Shown: positions 43,606 to 52,358 of the stretch, one piece after another
Layout of the letters: every line of letters starts with the position of its first letter
How positions within the stretch are numbered: position 1 is the first letter of the stretch
Assembly: GCA_017418975.1 (NCBI GenBank)
Contig: JAFOMG010000024.1
Location: forward strand, 226,179-290,178
Reading direction: 5' to 3'
From: Sphingomonas sp.
GTDB lineage: Bacteria; Pseudomonadota; Alphaproteobacteria; Sphingomonadales; Sphingomonadaceae
DNA length: 64,000 nucleotides
Notes under the pieces: model-generated
Seen by the model: the letters and a program-made list of their open reading frames with translations, nothing else
What the model was told of the DNA's origin: nothing
The model's database searches: none
Translations under genes and position numbers: made by a program

Positions 43606-43905
43606 CTAGCTGCAGCCTTGGGAAGGCGGACCGAGTCCGATGGCCTCATAGTTCAGCGGGAGGATCTTCCATCCACTGTAGCGATAGACGCCAATCCCCT
43701 CGATGCAGCGAACACGGGCATCGTATTCATGCGAGACACGGCCGAAACTCCACCAGCAATCGATCTCGGACCCCAGCCAGCCCTTCGGCATCAACTGGAA
43801 GCGCTCGCCGATGGCCTCCCAGATCTCGGACGCCCGCCAATGTGTTTCCGCAAAGATCGCCGCCTGGTTACCCTCATCGTCCTCGAAGAAGCTCATGGCG
43901 AACAT
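43606..43905 (-). CDS. hypothetical protein of the integrative element
   Basis: A 99-residue acidic, Trp-rich protein: MSFFEDDEGNQAAIFAETHW, then RASEIWEAIGERFQLMPKGW. No signal peptide, membrane segment or known domain is visible. An alternative start is the ATG three codons later. It begins immediately after the stop of the 91-residue gene upstream, so the two form one small operon. It may be a small phage-type or anti-defence protein, but nothing in the sequence shows that. Confidence 0.55.
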   Translation of the reverse strand: MFAMSFFEDDEGNQAAIFAETHWRASEIWEAIGERFQLMPKGWLGSEIDCWWSFGRVSHEYDARVRCIEGIGVYRYSGWKILPLNYEAIGLGPPSQGCS

Positions 43906-44181
43906 TCAGGCATACTCCTCGTCGAGGGGAGACCTGATCGACCAGCCGATCCTGGCGTCGTATCGGCCAACACCGGCCAGGCCGCGCTCCAGCGCTGCAA
44001 GGAGGTGATCAGTGTTGATACCCGGCCATCGGGGATTGCGCTGCTTCACTTCGAAATCTGGCACCGGCGTTTCGCGATGCCCAAGGTGCCAGGCCGTGAA
44101 GATTGACGCCGCCTGATCAAAATCCGTCGCAAAGATCGGAAGAGCAGAGCCGGATTGGACGGAAACTTCATATAAATTCAC
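43906..44181 (-). CDS. hypothetical protein of the integrative element
   Basis: A 91-residue protein: MNLYEVSVQSGSALPIFATD, then FDQAASIFTAWHLGHRETPV, ending in SPLDEEYA. It looks like a compact alpha/beta fold with no catalytic motif. It is followed directly, without a gap, by the 99-residue hypothetical gene. I do not recognise it. An AT-rich promoter-like region lies upstream (44182-44280). Confidence 0.55.
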   Translation of the reverse strand: MNLYEVSVQSGSALPIFATDFDQAASIFTAWHLGHRETPVPDFEVKQRNPRWPGINTDHLLAALERGLAGVGRYDARIGWSIRSPLDEEYA

Positions 44182-44851
44182 AATTCAAACTCGCTTAATT
44201 AAAACAGCGAGTAATCTCTAATTCGATTTATTATGATTTACGGGTGGATTCTATATGAAATCATAAATTAATTTGGATCAAGGAATACAGCAGTGACGCT
44301 GCGCGCCACTGCAGATCTCGCGCCGCTTCGCTCTGCTCGATCTATCATTTCATAAGCTTCTCAGAGAAGCTCTATTCCCCCGCACCAGCTGACTGACGGA
44401 AAATCGCCTAGGGGTGCGAGCTGGTGCGGGTGATTGTTCGATTTTCTCGTCGAAGTGGAGAGGAGCTGTATAGTCTGACGAAACAGGCTGGCGGAGTCCG
44501 ATACCAGCCCTTCAAGCTCCCAATCCGTCGCTTTCCAGCGACACTCGGTTATCCAGCGTTAGCCGGAAGCACCCCAGCCTTGCTCTCTTCTCCAACGCCG
44601 CCGGGGCGGGAAGATGCAGCGATGCAGTGCTTCCCTCTTTTACATTCCTTTCGAGTGGTCTGGACCACGTCGGGCGCGAACCAGGGTGCTCCTGATCTTC
44701 CCTTCGCTGGCGCTGCTCAAAGTGCCGGTCTCGTTCCCGGTATCACCGCTGCTCCGTGGGGTTACGGAATGATCCCCTGCGCCTATCGTCTCGGTGAGTC
44801 ACACCGGATCCGACTACTATAACAGGATATGTGTGTTATTCAATACACATA
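44182..44851. other. 670-bp region without a confident gene, containing inverted repeats
   Basis: This AT-rich then mixed region lies between two reverse-strand genes. It holds a short hairpin (AGCTTCTCAGAGAAGCT, 44355-44371) and a longer inverted repeat (44379-44430). A forward frame at 44424-44822 lacks a ribosome site and protein-like composition, so I do not call it. It could contain a small RNA or an origin-like control region of the element. Confidence 0.4.
44379..44430. repeat. 12-bp perfect inverted repeat with a 28-base loop
   Basis: CCCGCACCAGCT (44379-44390) pairs with AGCTGGTGCGGG (44419-44430). The 28-base loop is AT-mixed. No T-run follows, so it is not a plain terminator. A structured RNA or recombination site is possible. 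Confidence 0.55.
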
Positions 44852-45382
44852 TCAAAATGGTCCGAACTCCAACCCATCCCTGATGGCTTGAATGTCAGCG
44901 GCCGACAGCCCCTGGCTCCTCATATGTGGCCGCAAGGCTCGCAACATGTTGACCGCCGAGACCTCCGCGATCGTCAACCAACGCTCCTCCGGATCCCGAT
45001 CGCGTAACATTTCCCGAAGGATGACTTTCTGCTGCTCGGTCAGCTGATCCACGCTTACCGCCTCCGCCCCCGAAGGCGAAGCGCTCTCAAGCAGTCCATA
45101 GTCTTTCCATGGGATAGACGGGAATCGCTGCTTGAGCACAGCTGCAAGGAACAGTTTGGGGTCTAGGCCCAGCACCTCCGCCAAGCAGAGAGCCCTATCG
45201 ACCGGGATGGGCACTCTTCCCGTAGCCATGTGGCTTAGAACTACCGCCTGCTTGTATTTTAGTTGTTGCGCGACCTGACGGAGGCCGATGCCTTCATCAT
45301 GCTTCCGACGCAGGGCCTCTGTGAGCATGAGCGCAGCTCCACTCTCGCGATGCGGGAAGCTGACAGTCTGATCCGAATCCAT
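44852..45382 (-). CDS. XRE-like helix-turn-helix protein of the integrative element
   Basis: A DNA-binding protein of about 176 residues from MDSDQTVSF. The helix-turn-helix is GIGLRQVAQQLKYKQAVVLS followed by HMATGRVPIPVDRALCLAEV. The C-terminal half (LTEQQKVILREMLRDRDPEE) is an extra helical domain. Alternative starts are 45397 and 45430, but the last lies inside a CGTGTG-N8-CACACG palindrome that is probably its operator. It is divergent from the AlpA-like gene, as expected for a regulator of excision and integration. Confidence 0.7.
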   Translation of the reverse strand: MDSDQTVSFPHRESGAALMLTEALRRKHDEGIGLRQVAQQLKYKQAVVLSHMATGRVPIPVDRALCLAEVLGLDPKLFLAAVLKQRFPSIPWKDYGLLESASPSGAEAVSVDQLTEQQKVILREMLRDRDPEERWLTIAEVSAVNMLRALRPHMRSQGLSAADIQAIRDGLEFGPF

Positions 45383-45420
45383 GATCCCGTGTATCATTCC
45401 CCACTCGACCGCATCAAGAT

Positions 45421-45440
45421 CGTGTGCCATATAACACACG
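45421..45440. promoter_or_regulatory. candidate operator between the element repressor and the AlpA-like gene
   Basis: CGTGTGCCATATAACACACG has 6-bp arms (CGTGTG/CACACG) around an AT-rich centre. It lies in the divergent space between the XRE-like gene and the excisionase-like gene. Confidence 0.42.
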
Positions 45441-45503
45441 CCAGCGAAAGCTGCTGTGCTCGGCATTTTGCCAAGCGACCATCCAAGGAATGAGAAGCAG
45501 AAA

Positions 45504-45674
45504 GTGAATAGGATTAGCTACAACATCAACGAAGTCGCCTCGATGCTCGGGCTCGGTCGCACGACCATCTACAAGCTCATCGACGAAGGTAAGCTGGCCC
45601 GAGTGAAGGTCGGCGCGCGCACCCTGATCCTCGCGCGTGACGTGGATGCGCTGCTTCAGCGCCAGGCGGCCTGA
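45504..45674 (+). CDS. AlpA/excisionase-family helix-turn-helix protein
   Basis: A 56-residue MerR-like HTH_17 protein: SYNINEVASMLGLGRTTIYK, then LIDEGKLARVKVGARTLILA. Such proteins act as excisionases or as activators of integrase genes on islands. The start is a GTG after GAGAAG; upstream codons are not protein-like. The integrase begins 13 bases after the stop, so the two are probably one transcript. Confidence 0.82.
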   Translation: MNRISYNINEVASMLGLGRTTIYKLIDEGKLARVKVGARTLILARDVDALLQRQAA

Positions 45675-45687
45675 TCGAGCGGCACGC

Positions 45688-46983
45688 ATGACACTCTCCG
45701 TCAAAGAGATCGAGCACGCACGCCCGTCGGAGCGCAACCGGAAGCTGTGGGATGAGAAAGGTCTGTACCTGCTCATCACCCCTTCCGGCTCCCGGCGCTG
45801 GCATTTCAAATATCGCTTCCTTGGCTCCGAGAAGAAGCTCAGCTTCGGGGCGTATCCCGAGGTCACGCTGAAGGCCGCACGTGCGAAACGCGACGAGGCG
45901 CGCACTATGCTCGCTGAGGACAGGGATCCGTCGCGGGAGCGGCAGGCCAAGAAGTTGGCCGCGAAGGTCGAGGCCGAGAACACCTTCAGCTCAATCGCCC
46001 GCGAGTTCATCGAGAAGCGTGCCGCGGACGGGATCGCCGACACAACCAAATCGAAATCCGAGTGGCTTCTGTCGATCCTCGAGCCGCGTCTGGGCCGCAT
46101 GCCGGTTGCCGACATTACCGCGCCGGTATTGCTCGCCGTCCTCAAGGAGGTACAGGCCTCGGGCCGCCGAGAGACCGCGAGGCGCCTGCGTGCCTTCGCG
46201 AGCCGCGTCATCGACTATGCGGTGATCACCGGGCGCGCGCAGCACAATCCGGCGAAGGCGTTGCAGCGGGCACTGATCACGCCGACCGTTCGGCATCACC
46301 CTGCCATTATCGATCCGGAGAAGCTCGGTGGGCTGCTGCACGCGATAGACGCCTATCCGGGCTACCCATCGACAATCGCGGCCCTGCGGCTCTCTCCGCA
46401 TCTCTTCCAGCGCCCTGGCGAGATCCGAAGCATGCGGTGGGACGAACTGGACCTCGATCGCGCACGCTGGATCATTCCGGAGGGCCGTACCAAGATGCGG
46501 CGGGCGCATGAAGTCCCACTGTCCCGGCAGGCATTGGAGATCATCCGATCGATGACACCGATCTCGGGATGCTCCGAGTTGGTATTCCCTGCATTCCATT
46601 CGATGAGGACGCCGATCTCGGAGAACACCGTGAACGGCGCGCTGCGACGGCTGGGCTATGCCGGGATCATGACCGCGCACGGCTTTCGCTCGACCGCCAG
46701 CTTGCTGTTAAACGAAAGTGGCAACTGGCCGCCGGATGTCATCGAACACGCCCTGGCGCACCAGGACAAGAACGCCATCCGCGCGATCTACAACCGCACC
46801 TCCTACTGGAACGTTCGGGTCGAGATGATGCAGGCCTGGAGCGACCAGTTGGACGCCCTGAAAAAGCAGGCTGCGGGGCTACCGGAGGGGCCAAAAAGCG
46901 AGGCCCCCAAAAGGCCCCCAGCGGAGCCCCGAAAGGCCCCCACTCGCACGCGAACGACCGCGGACCCGGCGGGTCGCACCTAG
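45688..46983 (+). CDS. tyrosine recombinase/integrase of the tRNA-Leu element
   Basis: A 431-residue P4-type integrase. The N-terminal arm-binding DUF4102 domain is KLWDEKGLYLLITPSGSRRW, then FKYRFLGSEKKLSFGAYPEV. A SAM-like core-binding domain occupies about 105-185. The catalytic residues are Arg in GEIRSMRW (near 243), HGFR (near 331), His in EHALAHQ (near 355) and the nucleophile Tyr in IRAIYNRTSYW (near 367). The tail after 395 is Pro/Lys-rich. Its 3' end is about 60 bp from the tRNA-Leu att site, so it is the enzyme that inserted the 25.2-47.05 kb element. Confidence 0.93.
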   Translation: MTLSVKEIEHARPSERNRKLWDEKGLYLLITPSGSRRWHFKYRFLGSEKKLSFGAYPEVTLKAARAKRDEARTMLAEDRDPSRERQAKKLAAKVEAENTFSSIAREFIEKRAADGIADTTKSKSEWLLSILEPRLGRMPVADITAPVLLAVLKEVQASGRRETARRLRAFASRVIDYAVITGRAQHNPAKALQRALITPTVRHHPAIIDPEKLGGLLHAIDAYPGYPSTIAALRLSPHLFQRPGEIRSMRWDELDLDRARWIIPEGRTKMRRAHEVPLSRQALEIIRSMTPISGCSELVFPAFHSMRTPISENTVNGALRRLGYAGIMTAHGFRSTASLLLNESGNWPPDVIEHALAHQDKNAIRAIYNRTSYWNVRVEMMQAWSDQLDALKKQAAGLPEGPKSEAPKRPPAEPRKAPTRTRTTADPAGRT

Positions 46984-47013
46984 CGATATTTTCGTTATTT
47001 CTCTGAAGCTTAG

Positions 47014-47041
47014 CCCATTCGCTGGAAAGTCAGCGAATGGG
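47014..47041. terminator. terminator-like hairpin between integrase and tRNA-Leu
   Basis: CCCATTCGCTG (47014-47024) and CAGCGAATGGG (47031-47041) form a perfect 11-bp stem with a 6-base loop. It directly follows the tRNA-Leu gene on the reverse strand and lies 31 bp after the integrase stop, so it may serve both. Confidence 0.6.
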
Positions 47042-47043
47042 TG

Positions 47044-47068
47044 AATGGTGCCCAGAAGAGGACTCGAA
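47044..47068. other. attR: tRNA-Leu 3' end copy of the attachment site
   Basis: This is the part of the intact tRNA-Leu gene that is repeated at 25201-25224, including CCAGAAGAGGACTCGAA. It forms the right border of the integrated element. Confidence 0.78.
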
Positions 47069-47132
47069 CCTCCACGCCCTTGCGAGCGCCAGCACCTGAA
47101 GCTGGTGCGTCTACCAATTCCGCCATCTGGGC
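47046..47132 (-). tRNA. tRNA-Leu (anticodon CAG)
   Basis: On the reverse strand the gene begins GCCCAGATGGCGGAATTGGT, with D-arm and long variable arm as in class II tRNAs. The anticodon stem CCAGC/GCTGG encloses a loop with CAG. The T-arm is GGTTCGAGTCC, and the acceptor TCTGGGC-A-CCA pairs with GCCCAGA. The CCA is encoded. Its 3' end serves as the attachment site of the defence-island element. Confidence 0.95.
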
Positions 47133-47148
47133 ACGGGGTAGGCGAGCG

Positions 47149-47177
47149 CCTCTACGGGGCACCCAATCCGCTGTCAA
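47149..47177 (-). promoter_or_regulatory. promoter of tRNA-Leu
   Basis: Reverse-strand TTGACA (47177-47172), a 17-base spacer and TAGAGG (47154-47149) lie 17 bp upstream of the tRNA 5' end. Confidence 0.6.
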
Positions 47178-47352
47178 CCGCTCCAAGAACAATTTGTGAT
47201 CAGATTGTCGCGTTCGGCGAAATGCGCGCTCGCCCGCTGGATCCGCCCGCGCCAACGCCCGCCGCGACCAAGCCCATGCGCACGCTATGCAGGCCGCCAC
47301 CCGGCCGAACGCCCGTTCGCCAGGAAACTCTCGCCGATGTCGTGGAAAGCTA

Positions 47353-47395
47353 TGGCGCACCTACAGGACTCGAACCTGTGCCCGCGCATTACGAA
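47353..47395 (-). pseudogene. tRNA-Thr 3'-half fragment (probable att remnant)
   Basis: Read on the reverse strand, this segment carries the anticodon-loop TTCGTAATGCG, a T-arm and a CCA end. It matches the 3' half of tRNA-Thr(CGT) at 53362-53437, including a 21-bp exact block (47360-47380 against 53370-53390) and CGCATTACGAA. The 5' half is missing. It probably marks the far end of an element inserted at tRNA-Thr. Confidence 0.68.
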
Positions 47396-47501
47396 AGCCT
47401 GTGTCGGACCGGCCGGCACTGATTATCAGGAAGCGGACCGCCCAATGGACGCTGGGATTTTGCTCGAATCCTGGAAGGCACTACCGGCATTCCACGCGCC
47501 G

Positions 47502-48014
47502 TCAGCGCCTAATCTTGCTTCTGACAAAGCGGCCAATGGGATCACCGCTGCATGGGGCATCCTGGCACGCCTTTACCAAGGTCATCGCCGCAAAAAATGC
47601 CCCGTCGACAGGGTCCACCCCCGACTTCGGATACAGAAACTCAAGATTGCAACTTCCGTCGCTCTTAATTTTTACAACTAACTTATCCAGAACCTGATCG
47701 CGCCACTTCACCAAATGCTCAAATGATATAAATTCTATTGTATCCGACTTGCCGTTTCTGCAACCAACAGGCTCCTTTATCAGGAGCGGATACTCTTTCC
47801 ACGTCCCACCACGGACTGTCCAATAGCTGGAATATCCCGCCGACTCCGATGGGACATCTTCATACGTGGCGTCGCTATACAATATGCACCAAGCACTTTG
47901 CCTTATTTCACAATGAGAAGGCGGTGCCTTAAGACCTTCCCCCGACTGCGCATGGGCGTGTTGCGACAGCAATACAATCGCAACAGCCACGGCCAGAAGC
48001 GCCCTGCAAATCAT
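47502..48014 (-). CDS. small secreted protein downstream of the RHS gene (possible immunity protein)
   Basis: A 170-residue exported protein. The signal peptide is MICRALLAVAVAIVLLSQ, ending AHAQ. The mature part has several Cys (HCEIRQSAWCILYSD, GCRNGKSDTI, SCNLEFLYP, ACQDAPCSGD), suggesting disulfides, and so a periplasmic or extracellular location. It starts 3 bases after the RHS stop on the same strand. Genes in this position behind RHS toxins usually encode the immunity protein, so that is my best guess. No family is recognised. Confidence 0.68.
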   Translation of the reverse strand: MICRALLAVAVAIVLLSQHAHAQSGEGLKAPPSHCEIRQSAWCILYSDATYEDVPSESAGYSSYWTVRGGTWKEYPLLIKEPVGCRNGKSDTIEFISFEHLVKWRDQVLDKLVVKIKSDGSCNLEFLYPKSGVDPVDGAFFAAMTLVKACQDAPCSGDPIGRFVRSKIRR

Positions 48015-48017
48015 TCT

Positions 48018-51000
48018 CTAGCACCTTCCGTTCGCGGCACTAACACCTTCGGCACAAGTGTTCCGGTTTCTGCGCCCATTTACTATCTCCAGCAGAGACT
48101 GACTGTTTGCTCCGTTCGGCCCCAGGTCTTTCATGCGATTGGCTGGCCCGGGAACGTCCGCGGTAAGCGTGTTTCCCGCTACATCCACGCCGCCTGCATA
48201 CTGATCGCCTGCACCACCCGCATGTCCACCCAATTCGTGCGAGGTTGTCACGGCAGGGTCGGTGCTACCCACTCGAATCCGATTGCCGCCGATTCTGTTT
48301 GTATCCGCCCTTCCCGAGGGCGTCACCCCGACGGTGGTAGGATAAACGGTGATCCTGTTCACCCCTCGCCCGGGCCGACTGACCTGCACCGCCTGGGCGG
48401 TGATGGTGACGACTTGTCCATTGACGATCACGGTACCCGAGAAGTCCTTGGCTATTTGCGCCTGAAGACCTGCGTCGGTGAATCCAGCAGGAGCACGCGA
48501 CGCATCGACATAATATTTGACGGTGTAAGTTACCTGACCGGGGGCCGACCAATATAGCTCGCCATTTTTCCCCGACGGATCGCGCCCGTCGACAGGATCG
48601 TTCCCCACATAGGTATAAAGGTTGATCTGATCCTCATAGCCGATTGGATCTGTTTGCATGAACCGCCCCAGCGTGGGCGAATACATGCGCGCCTTGTAGT
48701 AATACATGCCAAGCTCAGGCAACCAGGCCTGACCGGTATATTGGAAGCGGCCCGTGTTGGCAGGCATACCGCTTATCAGGCCATTGGGAATGCCATAGTC
48801 GTCATAGGCATTGACCGCCACGCGGTTGCCCCAGCAATCCGCCAGCGCGATGATCGAACCTTGGTGATCCGGATTGAGGAAGCGCGTGCCGGAGCAGTTC
48901 AGCGCGCTGCCCTGATCCCAGACGACCGGCTCGTCTACGCCAGGCCCGTGGATATAACGCCCCAGCATGCCGCCGGAACCGTTATACTCGGCGACCAGTT
49001 CGTCGCCATCGTAGAGGAACTGCTTGACGCCCGAGCCTCCCGTCACTTGGAACAGCCGGCCAAGCGGATCGTAGACGAGCGACGCACTGCTCGCTCCGCT
49101 GGCGGAAATCAGCCGATTCTCGACGTCATAGGTATAGGTGCTGGATCCGTCCGAAGTGAGGTTGCCATTGGCGTCGTAGCCAAAGGAAGCGGGCCCGGCG
49201 ACCGTGTATTGGTTGAGGCCATTGGTCGTATAATTGCGTGCGCCAACGACATAGCCGTTGAATGCATAATCGTTGTTGTCCGCCGTCTCCGTAGTGATCT
49301 GGCCGGCGGGATTATAGCCAAAACCCTCGGTCAAGTTGCCGGCGCCACCGGCGAAATGCTGGCCGAGGTTCTGGAGCCGAGAGGCGTTGTCATAGCTATA
49401 GCCCGTGCCGCTGGAGCCGCGCGTGATACTGATGCGTCGCCCCTGTCCATCATAGCTCAGGCCGAGAAACGGGGTCGCCCCGACGCCCGGCACGGTCCAT
49501 GTGCCACTGACCATCCGATCGACGCCGTCATAGCCATAGGTGACATAGACATTGTCCGGATAGAGGAGCTGCGTCCGATTGCCGCTGACATCCCATTGAT
49601 AGTGGAGCGCGCGGCTGTAGCCGCCCATGGTGTTGGTGCTGACTTTCAGCTGCTTCAACCCGTCATAGGTGCTGAAGATGCCCTGCCCCGTCGCGACGAA
49701 GCGGGCTTCGGTCTGCAGGCCGCGCAGATCATAGTCATAGGAGACGTCCGCAGCGGTGTTGCTGGGAATGTGCTTGAGCGTCACGCGATTGAGTGCATCA
49801 TATGTGAAGTTGATTGCCCGCCCGTCCCGCTTCTGCAGCAACGTCCGGTTGTTATTTCCGTCATACTGGTACAGCTCATAATCGGCCGTATTCAGCGCGC
49901 CGGCGGTCGCGAGCGCGGAAGTGGGTGTGCCGGGCGAAAAGCCCGTCACCGCCGATTGCGCGGGGAAGATCCACTTCGACAGGCGGTCGAAGCCGTCATA
50001 TTCCAGCTTCGCGCGGTTGCCGTTCGGGTCGATCACATATTGGCGCTTGCCGTCGAGCGTATAGTCGCTGGTCGAATAGGCCTGCTCGAGCGTGGTACCG
50101 ACTGCCTTGCGCATTTGAAGCAGCTGCCCGGCGGCATCGTAGACATTCTGCGTGATGCGATCGGGGCCATAGGCGCCATCGGGCGTGGTCCGCGTGCATG
50201 CCGCACCCGGCGTCGAGAAGGTCGCCGGATTCATGCGCTGCGCGGTGCACAGCAGCCGCCCGGCCGAATCATAGCTATACTCGGTGAACCCATAGGCTGT
50301 GCCGCTGTCGTCGAGCAGGCGCTCCCACAGCTTGCGGCCGGCATGGTCATAGCCATAGCTGGCGCTGCGATAGACGGCGATCGTATCGAAATCGGCCTTG
50401 GTGGTGCCACTTGTCGTGCCATACTCGATGAGAGAAGGCAGGCCTGCCGCATTGTAGGTGCGGCGCACGGCTGGACGGAGCAGCGATCCCGTACCGTCCG
50501 GATCGGGCCCGATCTGGCCAAGCGGCTGGCGGCTCGCGTTCCAGAAATAATAAGTGCGGTCCGCCGTTCCTAGTTGCGGCCCGTCATCCCAGATCACGTT
50601 CCCAACCGGATCGAGCCCGCGCGAGGTCTGCCGCAGGATCGTGCCATCGCCGAGCGATACCGTGGTGCCGACCATCGAGAGATTGTCGTCATAGCTGTAG
50701 GTGGTGCGCACCTCATCGGCGGTGTTGATGCAGCTGGCGCCCGCCATGGTCATGCAACTGGAGCTGCTGGTGAGCTTCCAGATCGGCGTGCCGGAGGCGA
50801 CAGGCGCGCCGCCATAGCTTTGCTTGTAGACCGCCTGCATCTGTTGATAGGCGTAGCGCGTCTCCGGGCGCACCCCGTGGGCGTCCGCCGGCGCGGTCGA
50901 CTTGAGCAACATGCGCGAAGACGGATCATAGACATAGTCGGTCCGCGCACCGCGCGCGTCGATCGAATAATTGGGCTGCCGGCAAGTGACGGGCGTGGCG

Positions 51001-52310
51001 CACGTGAAGTTGGAGCTCGATTGCAGCGTTCCGCCGTTCGAGCCGGGCTTCGCAGTCGCCTGCCAGGTCGAAGGCACGCCTCCCGAATAGCCCCAGGTCT
51101 CGATCAGGTGCTCGGGCGTATCGCGGCTGTAGACGAGGCCCGGCACCGGCACATAGCTCCAGGGCTGCATGTCCGAACCATAATAGGAATAGGACGTTGT
51201 CCGCCCGATCGGATCGGTGATCGATTCACTGGGCGAGTAGCTCTGGCTGCTCCGCGACCAGCCCGTGCCGTCCGAATAGCTCGCCGAGGAATGGATGATC
51301 TGGCCATTGATATCGCCGGTATAGGAATAATTCGCCGAGCCGAACTCGTCCGAATAGCCGGTGACCAGCACATCGACCCTGTTGATCGTGCTCGGCCCCT
51401 GGTTGTTCTGATAGAGCGTCACCTGCTGCTTGTGGATGTTGCGCACCAACCCGGTAGGCAGCGTGATCGAGGTGTTCGACGTCGAGGTGCCCGAGACATA
51501 GGCCGAACTGAACGTCGTCGTGCGGCCCATGGGATCGGCATATTGGGTCAGCGTGCTCGTCGGCCCCGTGCTCGTGACCGAACGGGTGAAAGTGGGCCAG
51601 GACTGCGACGCCTCGCACCCCGATCCGCTGGTGCCACAATAATCATGGCGCAAATTGACTAGCTTCACGGTCGACTGCCCGGATCCGATGATCAGCCGGT
51701 AGCCGAGATTGCTAGTGATCGTTTCTTCGCCACCCGAATAGGCATAGTCGAGTATGCGGCCATCGACATATTTGACCTTGATCAGCGTACCCGTCTGGGT
51801 GGTCGCGCTCTCGGTTCCGACCCCGGCACGCGCGCCATTGAAGATCCATTTGGTGCCTTCGGAATCATAGACCGCCACGCCATCCGGATCGTTGAGCACC
51901 ATCGTCTCACCCGAAGCCGCCTCCAACTGGTTGCTGCCATCGTCCTGGAAGGTCGCGGTGCGGCCGCCCATGCGGACGACCAGGTAGTTGCGATAGCATT
52001 CGGAATCCGAAATCGAGCAGCCATATTGCTGCACCCAGCCGATCCACGGCGTTCCGCCGGCGAAGGAGCCATTCATGTCGATCGGCGCATAGGAAAGCGC
52101 GGGGCTGTCGATGGGGCCGATCGGCACCGCTTCGCTGGTGGCGACGAACTGCCCCGATTTGACGTCGACCGAATTGCGATCGACCGTCTGAACCTGCGGC
52201 GGCGCGCGGCCGGTATCGATCTGCGCGTGGGCGCAAGGTGCAAGTCCAATAAATATAAAGCTCAGCACAGCAGATAACGCGCAAAGGCGATTTACCTTAA
52301 ATGACAGCAT
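48018..52310 (-). CDS. secreted RHS/YD-repeat protein with a C-terminal variable tip
   Basis: A 1430-residue exported protein (signal peptide ending GLAPCAHAQ). The long middle is built of YD repeats, such as YDALNRVTLKHIPS, YDANGNLTSDGSSTYTYD and YDPLGRLFQVTGG. The RHS core end follows (GRFQYTGQAWLPELGMYYYK, PTLGRFMQTDPIGYEDQINL, then YTYVGNDPVDGRDPSG). The last 185 residues, from about 48570, are a separate tip domain holding SHELGGHAGGAGDQY. An HExxxH motif like this is seen in some metallopeptidases. RHS proteins wall in and deliver such toxic tips. The internal ATG (MLSFKVNRLC) is used because it opens the signal peptide. Confidence 0.88.
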   Translation of the reverse strand: MLSFKVNRLCALSAVLSFIFIGLAPCAHAQIDTGRAPPQVQTVDRNSVDVKSGQFVATSEAVPIGPIDSPALSYAPIDMNGSFAGGTPWIGWVQQYGCSISDSECYRNYLVVRMGGRTATFQDDGSNQLEAASGETMVLNDPDGVAVYDSEGTKWIFNGARAGVGTESATTQTGTLIKVKYVDGRILDYAYSGGEETITSNLGYRLIIGSGQSTVKLVNLRHDYCGTSGSGCEASQSWPTFTRSVTSTGPTSTLTQYADPMGRTTTFSSAYVSGTSTSNTSITLPTGLVRNIHKQQVTLYQNNQGPSTINRVDVLVTGYSDEFGSANYSYTGDINGQIIHSSASYSDGTGWSRSSQSYSPSESITDPIGRTTSYSYYGSDMQPWSYVPVPGLVYSRDTPEHLIETWGYSGGVPSTWQATAKPGSNGGTLQSSSNFTCATPVTCRQPNYSIDARGARTDYVYDPSSRMLLKSTAPADAHGVRPETRYAYQQMQAVYKQSYGGAPVASGTPIWKLTSSSSCMTMAGASCINTADEVRTTYSYDDNLSMVGTTVSLGDGTILRQTSRGLDPVGNVIWDDGPQLGTADRTYYFWNASRQPLGQIGPDPDGTGSLLRPAVRRTYNAAGLPSLIEYGTTSGTTKADFDTIAVYRSASYGYDHAGRKLWERLLDDSGTAYGFTEYSYDSAGRLLCTAQRMNPATFSTPGAACTRTTPDGAYGPDRITQNVYDAAGQLLQMRKAVGTTLEQAYSTSDYTLDGKRQYVIDPNGNRAKLEYDGFDRLSKWIFPAQSAVTGFSPGTPTSALATAGALNTADYELYQYDGNNNRTLLQKRDGRAINFTYDALNRVTLKHIPSNTAADVSYDYDLRGLQTEARFVATGQGIFSTYDGLKQLKVSTNTMGGYSRALHYQWDVSGNRTQLLYPDNVYVTYGYDGVDRMVSGTWTVPGVGATPFLGLSYDGQGRRISITRGSSGTGYSYDNASRLQNLGQHFAGGAGNLTEGFGYNPAGQITTETADNNDYAFNGYVVGARNYTTNGLNQYTVAGPASFGYDANGNLTSDGSSTYTYDVENRLISASGASSASLVYDPLGRLFQVTGGSGVKQFLYDGDELVAEYNGSGGMLGRYIHGPGVDEPVVWDQGSALNCSGTRFLNPDHQGSIIALADCWGNRVAVNAYDDYGIPNGLISGMPANTGRFQYTGQAWLPELGMYYYKARMYSPTLGRFMQTDPIGYEDQINLYTYVGNDPVDGRDPSGKNGELYWSAPGQVTYTVKYYVDASRAPAGFTDAGLQAQIAKDFSGTVIVNGQVVTITAQAVQVSRPGRGVNRITVYPTTVGVTPSGRADTNRIGGNRIRVGSTDPAVTTSHELGGHAGGAGDQYAGGVDVAGNTLTADVPGPANRMKDLGPNGANSQSLLEIVNGRRNRNTCAEGVSAANGRC

Positions 52311-52358
52311 CCAAGCCCCCACCTGCAACGCAATAAGCACCAAATTCAAAATGCCGAG

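Noticed and set aside
44424-44822. Forward frame of 132 codons in the gene-free part of the element
   Set aside because: No ribosome site, composition unlike a folded protein, and it starts inside an inverted repeat.
44182-45700. Search for CRISPR arrays in the defence island and elsewhere
   Set aside because: No regularly spaced direct repeats of 25-40 bases were seen anywhere in the window, and no cas genes.
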